From Entrophospora sp. SA101 (lineage: Eukaryota; Glomeromycota; Glomeromycetes; Entrophosporales; Entrophosporaceae), in contig CAUDNR010000779.1 of NCBI GenBank assembly GCA_958430865.1, forward strand, positions 46,372 to 60,674: DNA of 14,303 nt. The letters are read 5' to 3'. Below, one piece after another: positions 1 to 10,260 of the stretch; position 1 is the stretch's first letter; every line of letters begins with the position of its first letter. The position numbers and the translations under genes were made by a program. The notes beneath the pieces were generated by a model, which ran no database searches, was not told the origin of the DNA, and saw only the letters and a program-made list of their open reading frames with translations.

Positions 1-3000
1 CAACAACAAATGAAAATGCAATAAATAATATTGTCAGATATGGTTCATCTTGTAATTGCCATGACCCAAATGCTCCATTATCACCTATTAAAAATCAAAT
101 GATTGTTATTAAGTATATTTATTATTCTCATTATTTTCAAAACCAAATAGAAATTTACTTGTGAGGAAATTATACATTGCCAGCATTGAGGTAGGAAAAT
201 GTGCAAACATGTTTGTGTTTCCATCAGGTTGTTGTACAATAATTGAATTCTGGTCATATGAATTGTTACTTGCAAAATATGTAAAATATTTTGAAGCAAG
301 GTTCCAAGGACTATTGGGATCACCATCTCTGAAATCAGGTAAGTCTAGTGTATAATCCACCTGATTTGGTTTCAAGAAAATGTAAAATGCATGTGAAAAG
401 CTTAAAATTATTATAAATAATAATATTAAAAATGAGAAAACTTTTTTAGCAACTCCTAAAATGATTGCAAAATATCTTCCAAAATATGTAAGCGCTCTTA
501 AAAACAGCATAAATTTGAGATCTAGTAACAAATTGGATAATGAAACCAACACAGTAGTTGATGAACCATAATACAACAATAGAATTGAAGTAACAATTGG
601 TAAGGAATATGCCCCAAGGTCTATTAAATAAATAATAATCATTGTTAAATTATCAAATTTAATTAATTAGCTAATAATAATAACATCATACCAAAATAAT
701 TCCATAAATCAGTAATATATTTCATTGGGTTCCAAATAAATTGTCTCAATTCAAAATTAAGATGAAACAACCCAAGGATGATTGTAGTAATTAATAATGA
801 ATTTTTATTTTTATCAGATAATTGATCTGGTGATGTAGAGGTTGCAATTGCAAAGCATAATAAAAATGCTGTGTAGAAGATCCAAATCCCAAAATAATAT
901 TTGAATCCAAAATTATTCCATTTGAAATCCAAAATTACTTGTCCATTCCAATGTTTGTACAACTCTAAGGTATCTAATTCAATAAATTTACTATCTGCTG
1001 GCTTATACAATTCTTTCCAAAATGAATATTCATTATTGTATGTAAGTAATCCAGGATATGGAATTACCGATTTTACACCTGGTTTTCCAGGTTTGTCATC
1101 TAATTTTTTATTTATAAAATCCATAACTCTTTTATAGTATTTTCTAATATAATTATGATTATAATAAAAATACCAAAAGCTTTTTTCTTTATAAATTGAT
1201 TTTTCAACATCTATAGCATTATAAAAATTCTTCTCCTCATTGTAAAAATATCTTTCAAATGGAAATAATATCATTGAAGTTTGTTTAATGAATTTTGATA
1301 CTAAGGTGTGATGATTTTTTTCTAATCTTGGTAATTCTAATATAATCATTTTTAATAAACTAATATTTAAATCAGTATCTTTTATGAAATGACTAAGACA
1401 AGAATCAAATACTTTTTCTACTGCAATACTATGATTATTATCTAATGCTATTTTTAACATTTTCTTTCCAAATTTGTTGAAATTATAAAACTCATTGATC
1501 ATCTCAAACATTTCTTTATAAGGTTGCCTAGAAATTTGATGGTTATCAATATATGAATTTTCAATATATAAAAAGCAATTTTCAAAATCAAATAAATAAT
1601 CTTCAATTGCATTATTCTCAATAGCTGATTTAATATCATTCAGGGCTCCATGTTTTTTGACCTTTGTAAATATTTTGAAATTTTGGTTGCTAACTGATAA
1701 AATGTTTATCTCATAACCATTTAGAAATAAAATTAAGTCATCATTATTCAGCAATTTATAATAATAAAGTTCATCATCACTTTTAAGACCATATTTATTA
1801 ATTGTTGGTAATTTTTCATCCATTCCATAATTAATTTTTTGAGCTTTTATATTAACATTTTTAAATTTATCATCATATTCTATTGATCATTTAATTAATT
1901 TCCCATTTTCAATGATAATTTCTGCTGGTCTTTCAGGCCACACAGGCTGCTCAAATGTTTTAACCATTTCTTGTAATGCTTGCATTACATGTAAACAATA
2001 ATTATTTTTTATATGTATTTTTTGTTGAATACCTGCTAATTTTTCTTTGTTGATTATTTTTTTAATGTAAAATTGATTGTCTATAACTATGGTTATTTTG
2101 CCATTTGGTAAAATTGGACCAAATAAAATTTTTTTTTTTAATTCATTTTCATTTGTATATTTTAAAAGATATTTATTAAAATACTCTGTAATATCCATAA
2201 AATCGCCAAGATTATATGGGTCCATTAATTTATATTTATAACTTTTTGTATTTTTATGATAATATATTACTAATAAATATTCTAATTGATCTGCTGAATA
2301 AATAAAATCATATTTTTTCATATCAATATTATTTTCCAATTGAGCTGCAAATAGAAAATATATTTATTAAATTTATGGATTAATATAACATGCAAATAAT
2401 AAGAATATATAAATACTTACTTGCAGAAATAATAATATTATTTTTTAATGAATATACAACCAATGTTGAACGAATACTATAATATACTGCCATTATTGTT
2501 TTATCTTTATTAAATATAATATCAGTATATTTTTTTTTATATACTAAATAACAATTATCTTGATATGACATTGTTATGTCCTTCCATTGTGATATAAATA
2601 AATCCTCAAAGCCAATTAGAAAATTGCCAGAATTTACAAATATCCTAGAAACATAATAATTATAACAATATGTTGATTTATGAACCAATTTATCATTTGC
2701 ATCATTGTCATCATCACCCATATATGAAAAATAGCAAATATTGCAAGAATCACCATTATTCTTAATCATGAATAAATCATTATTTGTAATAAAATACCCA
2801 TCATTAAAATATGTTTTACCATTAATAAAGTCAATGTATTTTTTTTTTTTTTTTGTAAAGTCAAGAAATTCTATAAGTTAATTTAAATGATTTAAATATT
2901 TATTATTTAGTTGTTATAATAATAAAATACATATATCAATTAATTAATAATTGCTTACTATAATATCCTCCATTATAACCAATATAAGGTTTATTATATA

Positions 3001-3391
3001 AAATTATATATTTGTTATCAGAAACATCTTTTATATAAATACCAAAAGAATCACCTTCAAAATCATCTTTAGAATATTTAAAGCAATTATCTTTATCTGG
3101 CTGGATAGTTCCATTGTCATCAATGATCCATTCAACAATAGATGAATCGTTTTTACTATGAGTTACTAAAAACTTTAAATTAGGACTATATTTTATTTCA
3201 TCAATATCACATCCATTATGTGGATTATTTTGTTGTTGAATAGCATCATCATTTATATCATTTGTATTTAAATTATAATTATCATCTTTTGTAATTGATA
3301 TTTTATCTTTTTCTGTATTCAATACTGTTACTACTTCTATAATGTCAATATTCTTTTCATCATTTGGGTTAAAATTATTATTTTCTTCCAT
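1..3391 (-). CDS. Ion-transport-domain protein with WD40-like N-terminus (5 exons visible, 3' end outside window, one in-frame TGA)
   Basis: Probable membrane cation channel. I read exons 3391-2959, 2870-2421, 2344-692, 620-159 and 84-1. The introns are 88, 76, 71 and 74 bp, all GT-AG and all phase 1, so the joins keep one frame for about 1027 codons. The start is the ATG at 3391 (residues MEENNN); the upstream in-frame TTG is not a likely eukaryotic start. The N-terminal half has scattered propeller-like strands (IKYSPNLKFLVTHS, VEWIIDD), suggesting a degenerate WD40-like region. The C-terminus shows S1 (YYFGIWIFYTAFLLCFAIA), S2 (SLLITTIILGLFHLNFELRQ), S3 across the third intron (NYFDLGAYSLPIV), a hydrophobic S5 (VFSFLILLFIIILSFSHAF), a pore-like segment (PTSMLAMYNFLT) and the start of S6 (PYLTILFIAFSFVV). 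This layout fits the TRP/polycystin-like ion-transport family. A TGA at 1887-1889 (about codon 447) interrupts exon 3, while both sides remain in the same frame. Ligand and ion are unknown. Confidence 0.8.
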
Positions 3392-3471
3392 TTTTTTAAT
3401 AAATAAAAACTTTTTCAATGTACATATGAAAAAAATTTATTTTTCGATAAAAAAAAAAGACTTCGTATGTT

Positions 3472-3480
3472 GTTTATATT
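3472..3480 (-). promoter_or_regulatory. Possible TATA element of the channel gene
   Basis: Read on the minus strand, the sequence AATATAAAC lies about 80-90 bases upstream of the ATG at 3391, a reasonable place for a core promoter in a compact fungal gene. A T/A-rich leader and the ATG with A at -3 and G at +4 follow. In such A+T-rich DNA a TATA-like string is weak evidence. Confidence 0.25.
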
Positions 3481-3499
3481 CGCCCGTTCAGATTATTAA

Positions 3500-3654
3500 A
3501 AAATGCAGTCATCACAATGGCGCACACTTTATAAATAGATGAAAAAAAAAGTATTGTCCGAATTCGTCCGTTTAGAAAATGCAGTCATCATGGCGTACAT
3601 CTACTTATGCGTTAATAAAGTATAATAGATGAAAAAAAAAGCATTGCCCGAATT
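3500..3654. repeat. Two-copy diverged near-tandem repeat upstream of the channel gene
   Basis: Two blocks recur in the same order. AAAATGCAGTCATCA is found at about 3500 and again at 3576. ATAGATGAAAAAAAAAG followed by (T/C)ATTG(T/C)CCGAATT is found at 3535 and again at 3625. The second copy carries about 14 extra bases between the blocks. A partial earlier copy (GCCCGTTCAGA) precedes the first block. The repeat lies 100-260 bases upstream of the ATG at 3391, so it may overlap the promoter. Confidence 0.7.
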
Positions 3655-4240
3655 TATTAGAGCACCTCAATATAGAAAAAGTATATCCCATCTATGATTT
3701 GATTAGAGTGCCTTTATATAGTAATCTGTACCTTTTTTATAAAAAATATTGAAATTAGCCAATAAATTATTTTCACAATTAATATTGAAGAATTAATTTT
3801 AAAAGGAACTGCAATCTTCAGGACGAAGTTGATGAATATAAAAAAATGATTTTGCGAGGGTGACCAAGAAAAGGTTTCAGATCGGTAATATCATACAGAC
3901 TGTAGGGTGATTGTAAGTATATGTATTAATAGCAATATTAACAACTAAAACTACTTGAGATTTCATTTAATTTTTTTATAATGTTAAATTTTTCTCATTT
4001 GCTGTTTAGCTAGCATTAATATAATTGATAATGTGAGCGTGCGATCTGAGTTTGGTTAATTAATGTGACTCTAATTATATTGTTCGGACCCCTAGTCCCA
4101 AGATAATCGGAGATTCCCGCACTATATTGTTCTTAAAACCAATGGCACTATCTCAAAACTAATGGATTATTGCTAGTATAAGGTATTCATAACGTTATGA
4201 TCATACTAAGGTTGCTTGCTGAAACCTCTTAGCGACTGTC

Positions 4241-4349
4241 GAAACTCTGTCGAAACTCTAATGAACAATTAGGATATACCTTGTCAAAACTCTGACAATT
4301 GACAAAACCCCCAAACGCGAAACTCTGCCGAAACTCTAATAAACAATTA
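4241..4349. repeat. 31-bp direct repeat (GAAACTCTG family), two copies
   Basis: A 31-base unit at 4241-4271 recurs at 4319-4349 with two differences. Each copy contains two internal GAAACTCT words and ends in AACAATTA. Weaker variants (GAAACCTCTT near 4221, CAAAACTCTG near 4285) surround them, so this looks like a small decayed repeat cluster. It has no coding signal. Confidence 0.75.
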
Positions 4350-4708
4350 ATGTGTAACATGTCGAATTGATTTCTGGAGGAGTTTCGTCCACAGCCTTAG
4401 ATCATACCATACTGGATTTTGAGGTTCAAACAAAATCGACGCATTTGTTCAAAGTACATGTTTTGAGAACCTAGTGTTTTGATAATTTTATTAATTGTGT
4501 CATACATGGCATTTTATATAGCAATTCAATATGTAGAGTAACGTTGGATATTTACCATGGTGATTATTCTCAATTCTTTTTTATCATGATGATAAGACAA
4601 AGGGTTCCGAATCTAAATCATTTTTTTGGTGACATCACTATACTGATATATATAAAATCAATATGGTCGGTTTAATTGGTCAATTTCAATTTCGTCAATT
4701 TCGTCACA

Positions 4709-4747
4709 TTTCGTCAAATGGGACGAATTAACAACGGTTTGACGAAA
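4709..4747. repeat. 10-bp perfect inverted repeat with clustered TTTCGTCA words
   Basis: TTTCGTCAAA at 4709-4718 is matched by its reverse complement TTTGACGAAA at 4738-4747, with a 19-base loop. Two further copies of TTTCGTCA lie just upstream (about 4690 and 4699), in direct orientation. The cluster could be a transposon end or a binding-site array; I cannot tell which. Confidence 0.6.
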
Positions 4748-4944
4748 TAATTCCCCTCCCTGCAAAGTATTTCGCCAACCATTCTTGGTGGACATGTTTC
4801 TGTAAATAAATTCCAAGTCATGTGTGTCCACTAATTTATCAAAAAAAAAATTTTTTAACTTTTTTTTTTAATTCTTAAAAAAAAATGACAACCACTTTTC
4901 TTTTTTTTCAAGAGAAAGTAATTAAAGGTCCTCGACTCGGAAAA

Positions 4945-5689
4945 ATGGATTTATTACAATTAAGAGAATTTGTGAAGACTTAATAAAAAATGGGATAGAA
5001 CAAGAATTAAACAACGTGAGTGAAGATTATGAAGAGGCGAAGGAGAATTTGAAAGAGTGTGAAGAGGAGTGGGGAAAGAGGTTGAAGGAATTGAAGAAAG
5101 GGGCGGTGAAAGATTATACTGGTGAGAAGTATGAGTTGAATGAAGAAAAAGAAAAATTGATGAAGGATAAAAGATGAGAGATGGAAGCAGGTGAGGAAAT
5201 TTCAAGATGCATTGATAGAATTCGGTGGAGAGAAAAGTAATGAACAAATCGCATAAAAAATATACAAAAAATTATTTTCCATTTATTCCATTTTGTTTAA
5301 CGTTTATATATTGTTCTTATAGCATAATATAGCTTTTTACTCATTCACCATTAACCCAATTATCTTTTTCTATTTTTTATGACTTTTTAACAATGCGAAT
5401 TAACTTGTTCTTTTATTCAATCAAGAAAAAGAAAACTAGAGGATTCAGATGAGGAAAATGAAGGTTTAAACAAAAAGAGAGAAACTAATATGTACATGTA
5501 CCTATTACATTGCATGGGAAATACATTCTTGCAATTTATGATAAATGCCACATAATCTTCTAGCTATTATGCATTATATTAATATTTTCTTGTTATTTTC
5601 ATACAGACCTTAGTCCTGAGTCAATAGCAGAATTCCTAGAAATGCAAGATAGAGTCAAAGAAAATTTTGCAGAACCACAAAAACTATAA
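4945..5689 (+). pseudogene. Relic or mis-framed small gene: charged coiled coil plus basic segment, function unknown
   Basis: I do not recognise this gene. An ATG at 4945 opens MDLLQLREFVKT, which stops at 4981. The frame shifted by one continues as a Glu/Lys-rich helix (LIKNGIEQELNNVSEDYEEA onward) to a TGA at 5174-5176. A likely GTAATG donor at 5237 and a TCAAG acceptor ending at 5425 lead to a nuclear-signal-like segment (KRKLEDSDEEN). A second intron, about 5464-5606 with CATACAG acceptor, leads to DLSPESIAEFLEMQDRVKEN and a stop at 5687-5689. An AATAAA follows. The reading needs at least one frameshift near 4975 and either a readthrough or a second shift near 5174, so decay is likely. 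Composition (coiled coil, basic patch, acidic tail) suggests a nuclear or scaffold protein, but this is inference. Confidence 0.45.
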
Positions 5690-6128
5690 AATTATATACA
5701 AAATAAATAATAAAACAAAACAATAAAAATGAATTAATGTATTTTCACAATACAAACAAGAATATTCTTTCTGTATACGTATAACCCGATGATACAAAAA
5801 TGAAAAATAATAAAATATCGCGCAACAAGAATCATCAGATAATAATAACGTGTGATATAAAATTCCAAAAAAAAAATATCATACGTTACTAAAAGTAGTA
5901 ATGATGATCTTGAAAATGTCACATGAGGCTGATTTACAACAGGTTGGCTGACTTATCAGGGGATTTTAAATAGGGCTGAAAATTTTTGGCCGAGTTGGGC
6001 CAAAACCGACTTATCGAGTTATCTATGTACTATCAAAAGCATTAATTTTTTATTTGTTTATTGTTGTTATTATTATTATAAATGAAATTCCTTTTCTGAT
6101 ACATTACCATTACCGTCATTAAAAAAAA
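5690..6128. other. Intergenic region between the coiled-coil relic and the kinase gene
   Basis: No gene is seen. An AATAAA at 5702-5707, 13 bases after the preceding stop, could serve as its polyadenylation signal. A less A+T-rich patch at about 5930-6025 includes TAGGGCTGAAAAT and a GGCC-rich palindromic stretch, and looks like a transposon scrap. A short (TTG/TTA)n tract near 6060-6080 sits in the presumed promoter or leader of the kinase gene. Confidence 0.45.
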
Positions 6129-7484
6129 ATGAACAAGACAGAATGTAAAAATTGGCTTAATGATGCAATTAAAAAAGAATATATTTTATTTCATAATTAT
6201 GATTCTTTTCAAAACGTTGAAAGAATTGACAATGGTGCATTTGGAACAGTATTTTGTGCATTTTCAAAAAAATATCAAAAGATGGTAGCATTAAAGACTG
6301 TTACCGGAAATAGTACTAAACAACTTGTTAATGAAGTAAATATGATTTTTTTATTGAATTATAATTATAAGATATATTTTATGTGTTAATAATATTTTTT
6401 TAAAAGATAAAACAACATAAAAAAGTTGATCCTCATGATAATATATTAAGACTTCTTGGTATAACTACAAAAGGTATGGATAGATTTCATTACATGTGCG
6501 CATCACCGAAAATTTTCTAACAAATTTATTAATAATATTATTATTATATTAAAGATGGCACTGCTCATATTAATAATTGCATAACACTAGTAATGGAATA
6601 TGCTACTAGTGGTAACTTATCTGATTATTTAAAAAAAATTTTAGTAGAATGGATTGGAATAATAAATTAAAATTTGCGAGACAAATTGCAAGTGCTGTAA
6701 AATGTCTACATGACAATGGTATAATCCATAGGGATTTGGTATGTGTCTAAATATTTAATAATTTAATAATTGTTTTATCTTTGGTTAATTTTTTATCTTT
6801 AATTAATTAATTTTATATTTAATAATTTTTTTTACAGCATTCCAGGAATGTTCTTATTCATAATGAAAATATCAAACTTTGTGATTTTGGTATTTCAAAA
6901 TCTTTATCAGAACCTTCAAATTCGGGACTCAAATTATATGGCACATTACAATATTCAGACCCACAATATTTAAAAAACCCTAATGGATATACTCGTAATA
7001 AAAAATCTGATATATACAGTATTGGTATATTATTCTGGGAAATTTCCAGTGGAAAAGTACCATTTGAATCTGAAACATCTGCAGGGTTTAGTTTTGTATT
7101 TTCTATAGTAAATGGTAAAAGAGAAAAAATCATCGAAGGATCTCCAAGAAAATATGTAGAAATTTATACAAGTAAATAATTTTTGAATAATTCAGTATTT
7201 AAATATTATTATATTTATATTGATTTATTTTTTTATTTTTTAAGCTTGTTGGGATAATAATCCGGATATTCGTCCTGATATACAAGAAGTTGTAAATAAT
7301 TTGGATGATGTAGATATTACTGATACTGTTAATAACATAATTCCATTGCCAAAACCTTTTGATATAAATAATCATAATAGAGAACAACACGAAAACAGTA
7401 TAAATATTGATGATGATTTGTATAATCATATTAATGAATTAAATACACAACTCCAAAACACTTGCACTTCTACACCAACTACAA

Positions 7485-7516
<32 letters not shown>

Positions 7517-7527
7517 GGTGGTGGTGG

Positions 7528-7607
<80 letters not shown>

Positions 7608-9865
7608 GTTATTATGATTATGATTATTATGATTATGATGATTATATAGAATCAAAGGAAATAAAATCAAATAAACAATTTCAAAACACTGACACTTCTT
7701 CATTAACCACAAATGATGAAGTAGATGCGGATGAAGAAGACGAGCAAGAATTCGGTGATGACAAAGAATATTATTACAGAAAAAATGAAGATGATGATAT
7801 ACAGCTTATGACGAAAGAACAAAATGAAATAATATCAAATCTAAATAGTTTTCTTAATGAAATGACACGATTATTCTTGGCCAGAATAGAAACTAGTAAA
7901 CCTAAAAAAATAGCCAAAGAATTAAAAAATTATATGATTTTAAACAATATAAATCATACTGAGTTATTTAATGTTATTTATACTGATTATATAAATGATT
8001 TAAATATAAAAATCATGTTAGGATTTCTCTGCCAATATGGTATAGGCGTAAAAAGAGATGAAGAGAAGGCATTTGACATATATACAAATTTATTATTGTT
8101 AAATTGTAAAGAAAGTAAAATTATCTACTACTTGCTTGGAATGTGTTATCAATATGGAACTGATATAAAAAAGGAATATTGTGAGGCTTTTGAGTGTTAT
8201 TTAAAGTCAGCTGAAGAGAAAAATAGTAATGGACAATATAGACTTGGATTTTGTTATCAATATGGAATTGGTACAAAAAAAAATTATAACAAGGCTTTCC
8301 AATGGTATTTAAAATGTGCAGAAAATCAAAATAGTGTTGGTGAATATAATATTGGATGTTGTTATCAATTTGGAATTGGTATACAACAAGATTATGAAGA
8401 GGCTTTTGAATGGTATTTAAAATCAGCTAATCATGAAGATAGTGATGGTCAATGTAATGTTGGATATTGTTATCATTTTGGAATTGGTATAGAAAAGGAT
8501 GAAAATAAGGCTTTTGAGTGGTATTTAAAGTCAGCTGAAGATGAAAATAGTAATGGACATAATCAACTTGGACATTGTTATCAATATGGGATTGGTAAAG
8601 AAAAAAATTATAATCAAGCTTTTCAATGGTATTTAAAATCTGCAGAGAATCAAAATAGTGTTGGTCAATACAATGTTGGATATTGTTACCATCATGGAAT
8701 TGGCATTCAACAAGATCTTGACAGGGCTTTTCAATGGTATTCAAAATCAGCTGAAAATGGAAATAGAAATGGTCAAAATCAACTTGGATATTGTTATCAA
8801 GATGGAATTGGTACAGAAGAAGATACCTACATGGCTACAAAATGGTTTAAAAATGCTTCAAATAACAAGCGAGATAATTGGAATATTTCTATAGAAGAAA
8901 ATACAACTATTGGTTCACATAAGATACCACTCCAACCACCCACAATAAAAAGACCTAACATAAAGAATTTTAATATGGGAGATTTTTTTAATGAAATATT
9001 AGAATTATTTATGACTAAGATAGAAATTAATAATCATCATCATGTAACTAAAATTTTGATGAATTATATAACCCAGAATGATGCAAACTCAATTGAGTTA
9101 TTTGATTATATGCAAGATTGTGATGATGATGTTAATGTTAATAATATAAAGCTTATATTGGGATTTTTTTACCAATGTGGAATAGGTACCAAAATAGATG
9201 CAAAAATAGCATTTAATATATATCTGAATTTATCAAATTATGGTGTAAAAGATAAAATTGTTGGCTATTTACTTGGATATTGTTATCATCATGGAATTGG
9301 AATACAACAAGATCTTAATCAGGCCTTTCAATGGTACTTAATATCAGCTGAAAATGGAAATAGCAATGCTCAACGCAATGTTGGATGTTGTTATCATTAT
9401 GAAATTGATGAAATCAGGGATTATAATAAGGCTTTTGAATGGTATTTGAAATCAGCTGAAAATGGAAATGGAGGTGCCCAATTCATTGTTGGGTTTTGTT
9501 ATCATTATGTAATTGGTGTAGAAAAAAATTATGGTAAGGCATTTGAATGGTATTTAAAATCCGCAGAAAAAGGAAATAGTAATGGTCAATATAGTGTTGG
9601 ATATTGTTACCATTATGGAATTGGTACAAAAAAAAATTATAATAAAGCTTTTCAGTGGTATCTAATGTCAGCTGAAAACATGAATAGTAATGGTCAAAAT
9701 AGTGTTGGATATTGTTATGAAAATAAAATTGGCACAGAAAGAGATGTTGATAAAGCTACTAAATGGTATAAAATGGCTTCAAGGCATGGGCATTCAAATT
9801 CAAATATTGAAATAGTACAAGTTAAAAAAACTACAACCATTAAAAAATTTTTTAAACTTTTTTGA
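6129..9865 (+). CDS. TKL-like protein kinase fused to Asp-rich tract and 14 Sel1-like repeats (5 exons; one-base frame break in exon 3)
   Basis: Predicted Ser/Thr or dual-specificity kinase of the fungal Sel1-kinase family. Exons are 6129-6335, 6407-6473, 6555-6738, 6838-7171 and 7245-9865, with GT-AG introns of 71, 81, 99 and 73 bp, giving about 1137 residues if the frame break is discounted. The kinase domain (residues about 29-283) has a glycine loop (NGAFGTV), the VALK lysine, a helix-C glutamate (VNE), a hinge-like LVMEYATSGNL, the catalytic loop HRDLHSRN at the exon 3/4 junction, DFG at 6883-6891, an SDIYSIGILFWEI stretch and a CW...RP C-lobe motif. All key residues are present. Next come Asp/Gly and Tyr/Asp low complexity (about 355-400) and two Sel1 arrays (about 520-810 and 898-1114) likely to bind protein partners. 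The run A8 at 6631-6638 is one base short of the frame needed by both flanks, putting a TAA at 6668-6670. Either this copy is inactive or the run is a sequencing error. The substrate is unknown. Confidence 0.85.
7487..7606 (+). repeat. (GAT)5-(GGT)9-(GAT)26 coding microsatellite
   Basis: A pure trinucleotide tract inside exon 5 of the kinase gene: five GAT codons, nine GGT codons from 7502, then 26 uninterrupted GAT codons from 7529 to 7606. It encodes Asp5-Gly9-Asp26, between the kinase and Sel1 parts. The complementary strand would read as poly-His, which I take as a shadow. Such tracts change length easily, so the linker length probably varies among isolates or nuclei. Confidence 0.95.
8009..8870 (+). 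repeat. First Sel1-like repeat array (8 units)
   Basis: Eight units of about 36 residues follow the pattern GYCYQYGIGT-x-K-x-Y-x-KAF-x-WYLKSAENxN. Units 2-7 are regular at about 108 bases each and very similar to one another at DNA level, pointing to recent tandem duplication. The first unit is diverged and longer, and the last one ends with ATKWFKNAS, typical capping features. Sel1 repeats form paired helices that act as protein-binding scaffolds. Confidence 0.9.
9147..9795 (+). repeat. Second Sel1-like repeat array (6 units)
   Basis: Six further units with the same consensus follow a linker of about 90 residues. The array again starts with a diverged long unit (LILGFFYQCGIGTK) and ends with a cap-like unit (ATKWYKMAS). 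A helical lead-in of about 65 residues before it resembles the lead-in of the first array. The lead-in plus array therefore seems duplicated as a module. Confidence 0.9.
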
Positions 9866-10091
9866 AAAAATATTTCATTTATTTATTTTGTTGATATTAG
9901 ATTATTTATTAAGAAAAATTTTGTATAATATTATTTCACAGAACCAATATAAATAAAACTTTGGAGCACATTTACTAATTAAAAGAAATGATTGACTGTG
10001 TTTGTTAAATTGTTATGTAATATACCAAATTTATATTACACTAAAATTTATGCAAAACAATGGAAATCCAAAAAAAAAATTTTTGTATAAG

Positions 10092-10152
10092 ATATTGGGC
10101 ATGCAACAGCCATCCTGGATGTCACTGAAATTGTTCATTGCACACCCAATAT
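10092..10152. repeat. Imperfect inverted repeat, possible small MITE
   Basis: ATATTGGGCATGCAA at 10092-10106 pairs with TTGCACACCCAATAT at 10138-10152, 13 of 15 positions matching. Pairing continues weakly outward through AAATTTTT on both sides (about 10070 to 10175). The loop holds a small palindrome, CATCCTGGATG. The overall structure of a 100-bp foldback suggests a miniature transposon. Confidence 0.55.
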
Positions 10153-10260
10153 TATTTAATAAAAATTTAGAGAAAGTTATATAGGTAGTTGCCATTTAGA
10201 AGGTTTAGGCTAATATTTTATATATATACATAGTAATAGTAATAGGTTGTAAAATAATAA

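Larger units (their letters stand above)
3421..4944. other. Long intergenic region with diverged repeats, no convincing gene
   Basis: No open frame of useful length or clear family match was found. The stretch contains a near-tandem repeat next to the channel promoter, a short direct repeat near 3658-3720 (TTAGAGCACC/TTAGAGTGCC contexts), a GAAACTCTG direct repeat near 4241-4349, a TTTCGTCAAA inverted repeat near 4709-4747, and poly-A/poly-T tracts at 4840-4915. A short coding-like patch at 3816-3905 is discussed in the findings. The patches are less A+T-rich than the surrounding DNA, consistent with old repeat-derived sequence. Confidence 0.6.

Noticed and set aside
4550..4630. Possible tRNA because of GGGTTCCGAATCT followed by a T run
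   Set aside because: The T-arm stem does not pair, and no A box or acceptor stem can be found upstream.
4960..5247. Minus-strand frame of 95 codons rich in Ser, Leu, Pro and Phe
   Set aside because: It is antisense to the Glu/Lys-rich coiled-coil stretch; its composition is what that complement would give.
6609..6645. A small intron (GTAACT...TTTTAG) that would explain the kinase frame break
   Set aside because: It would be only about 33 bp and would remove the conserved NLSDYL region; a missing A in the A8 run is simpler.
7479..7712. Minus-strand frame encoding poly-His opposite the GAT tract
   Set aside because: It is the complement of the GAT microsatellite inside a well-supported plus-strand exon, with no independent coding features.
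8427..8744. Other-frame and antisense frames across the Sel1 region
   Set aside because: They are shadows produced by the 108-base periodic repeats of the plus-strand exon.
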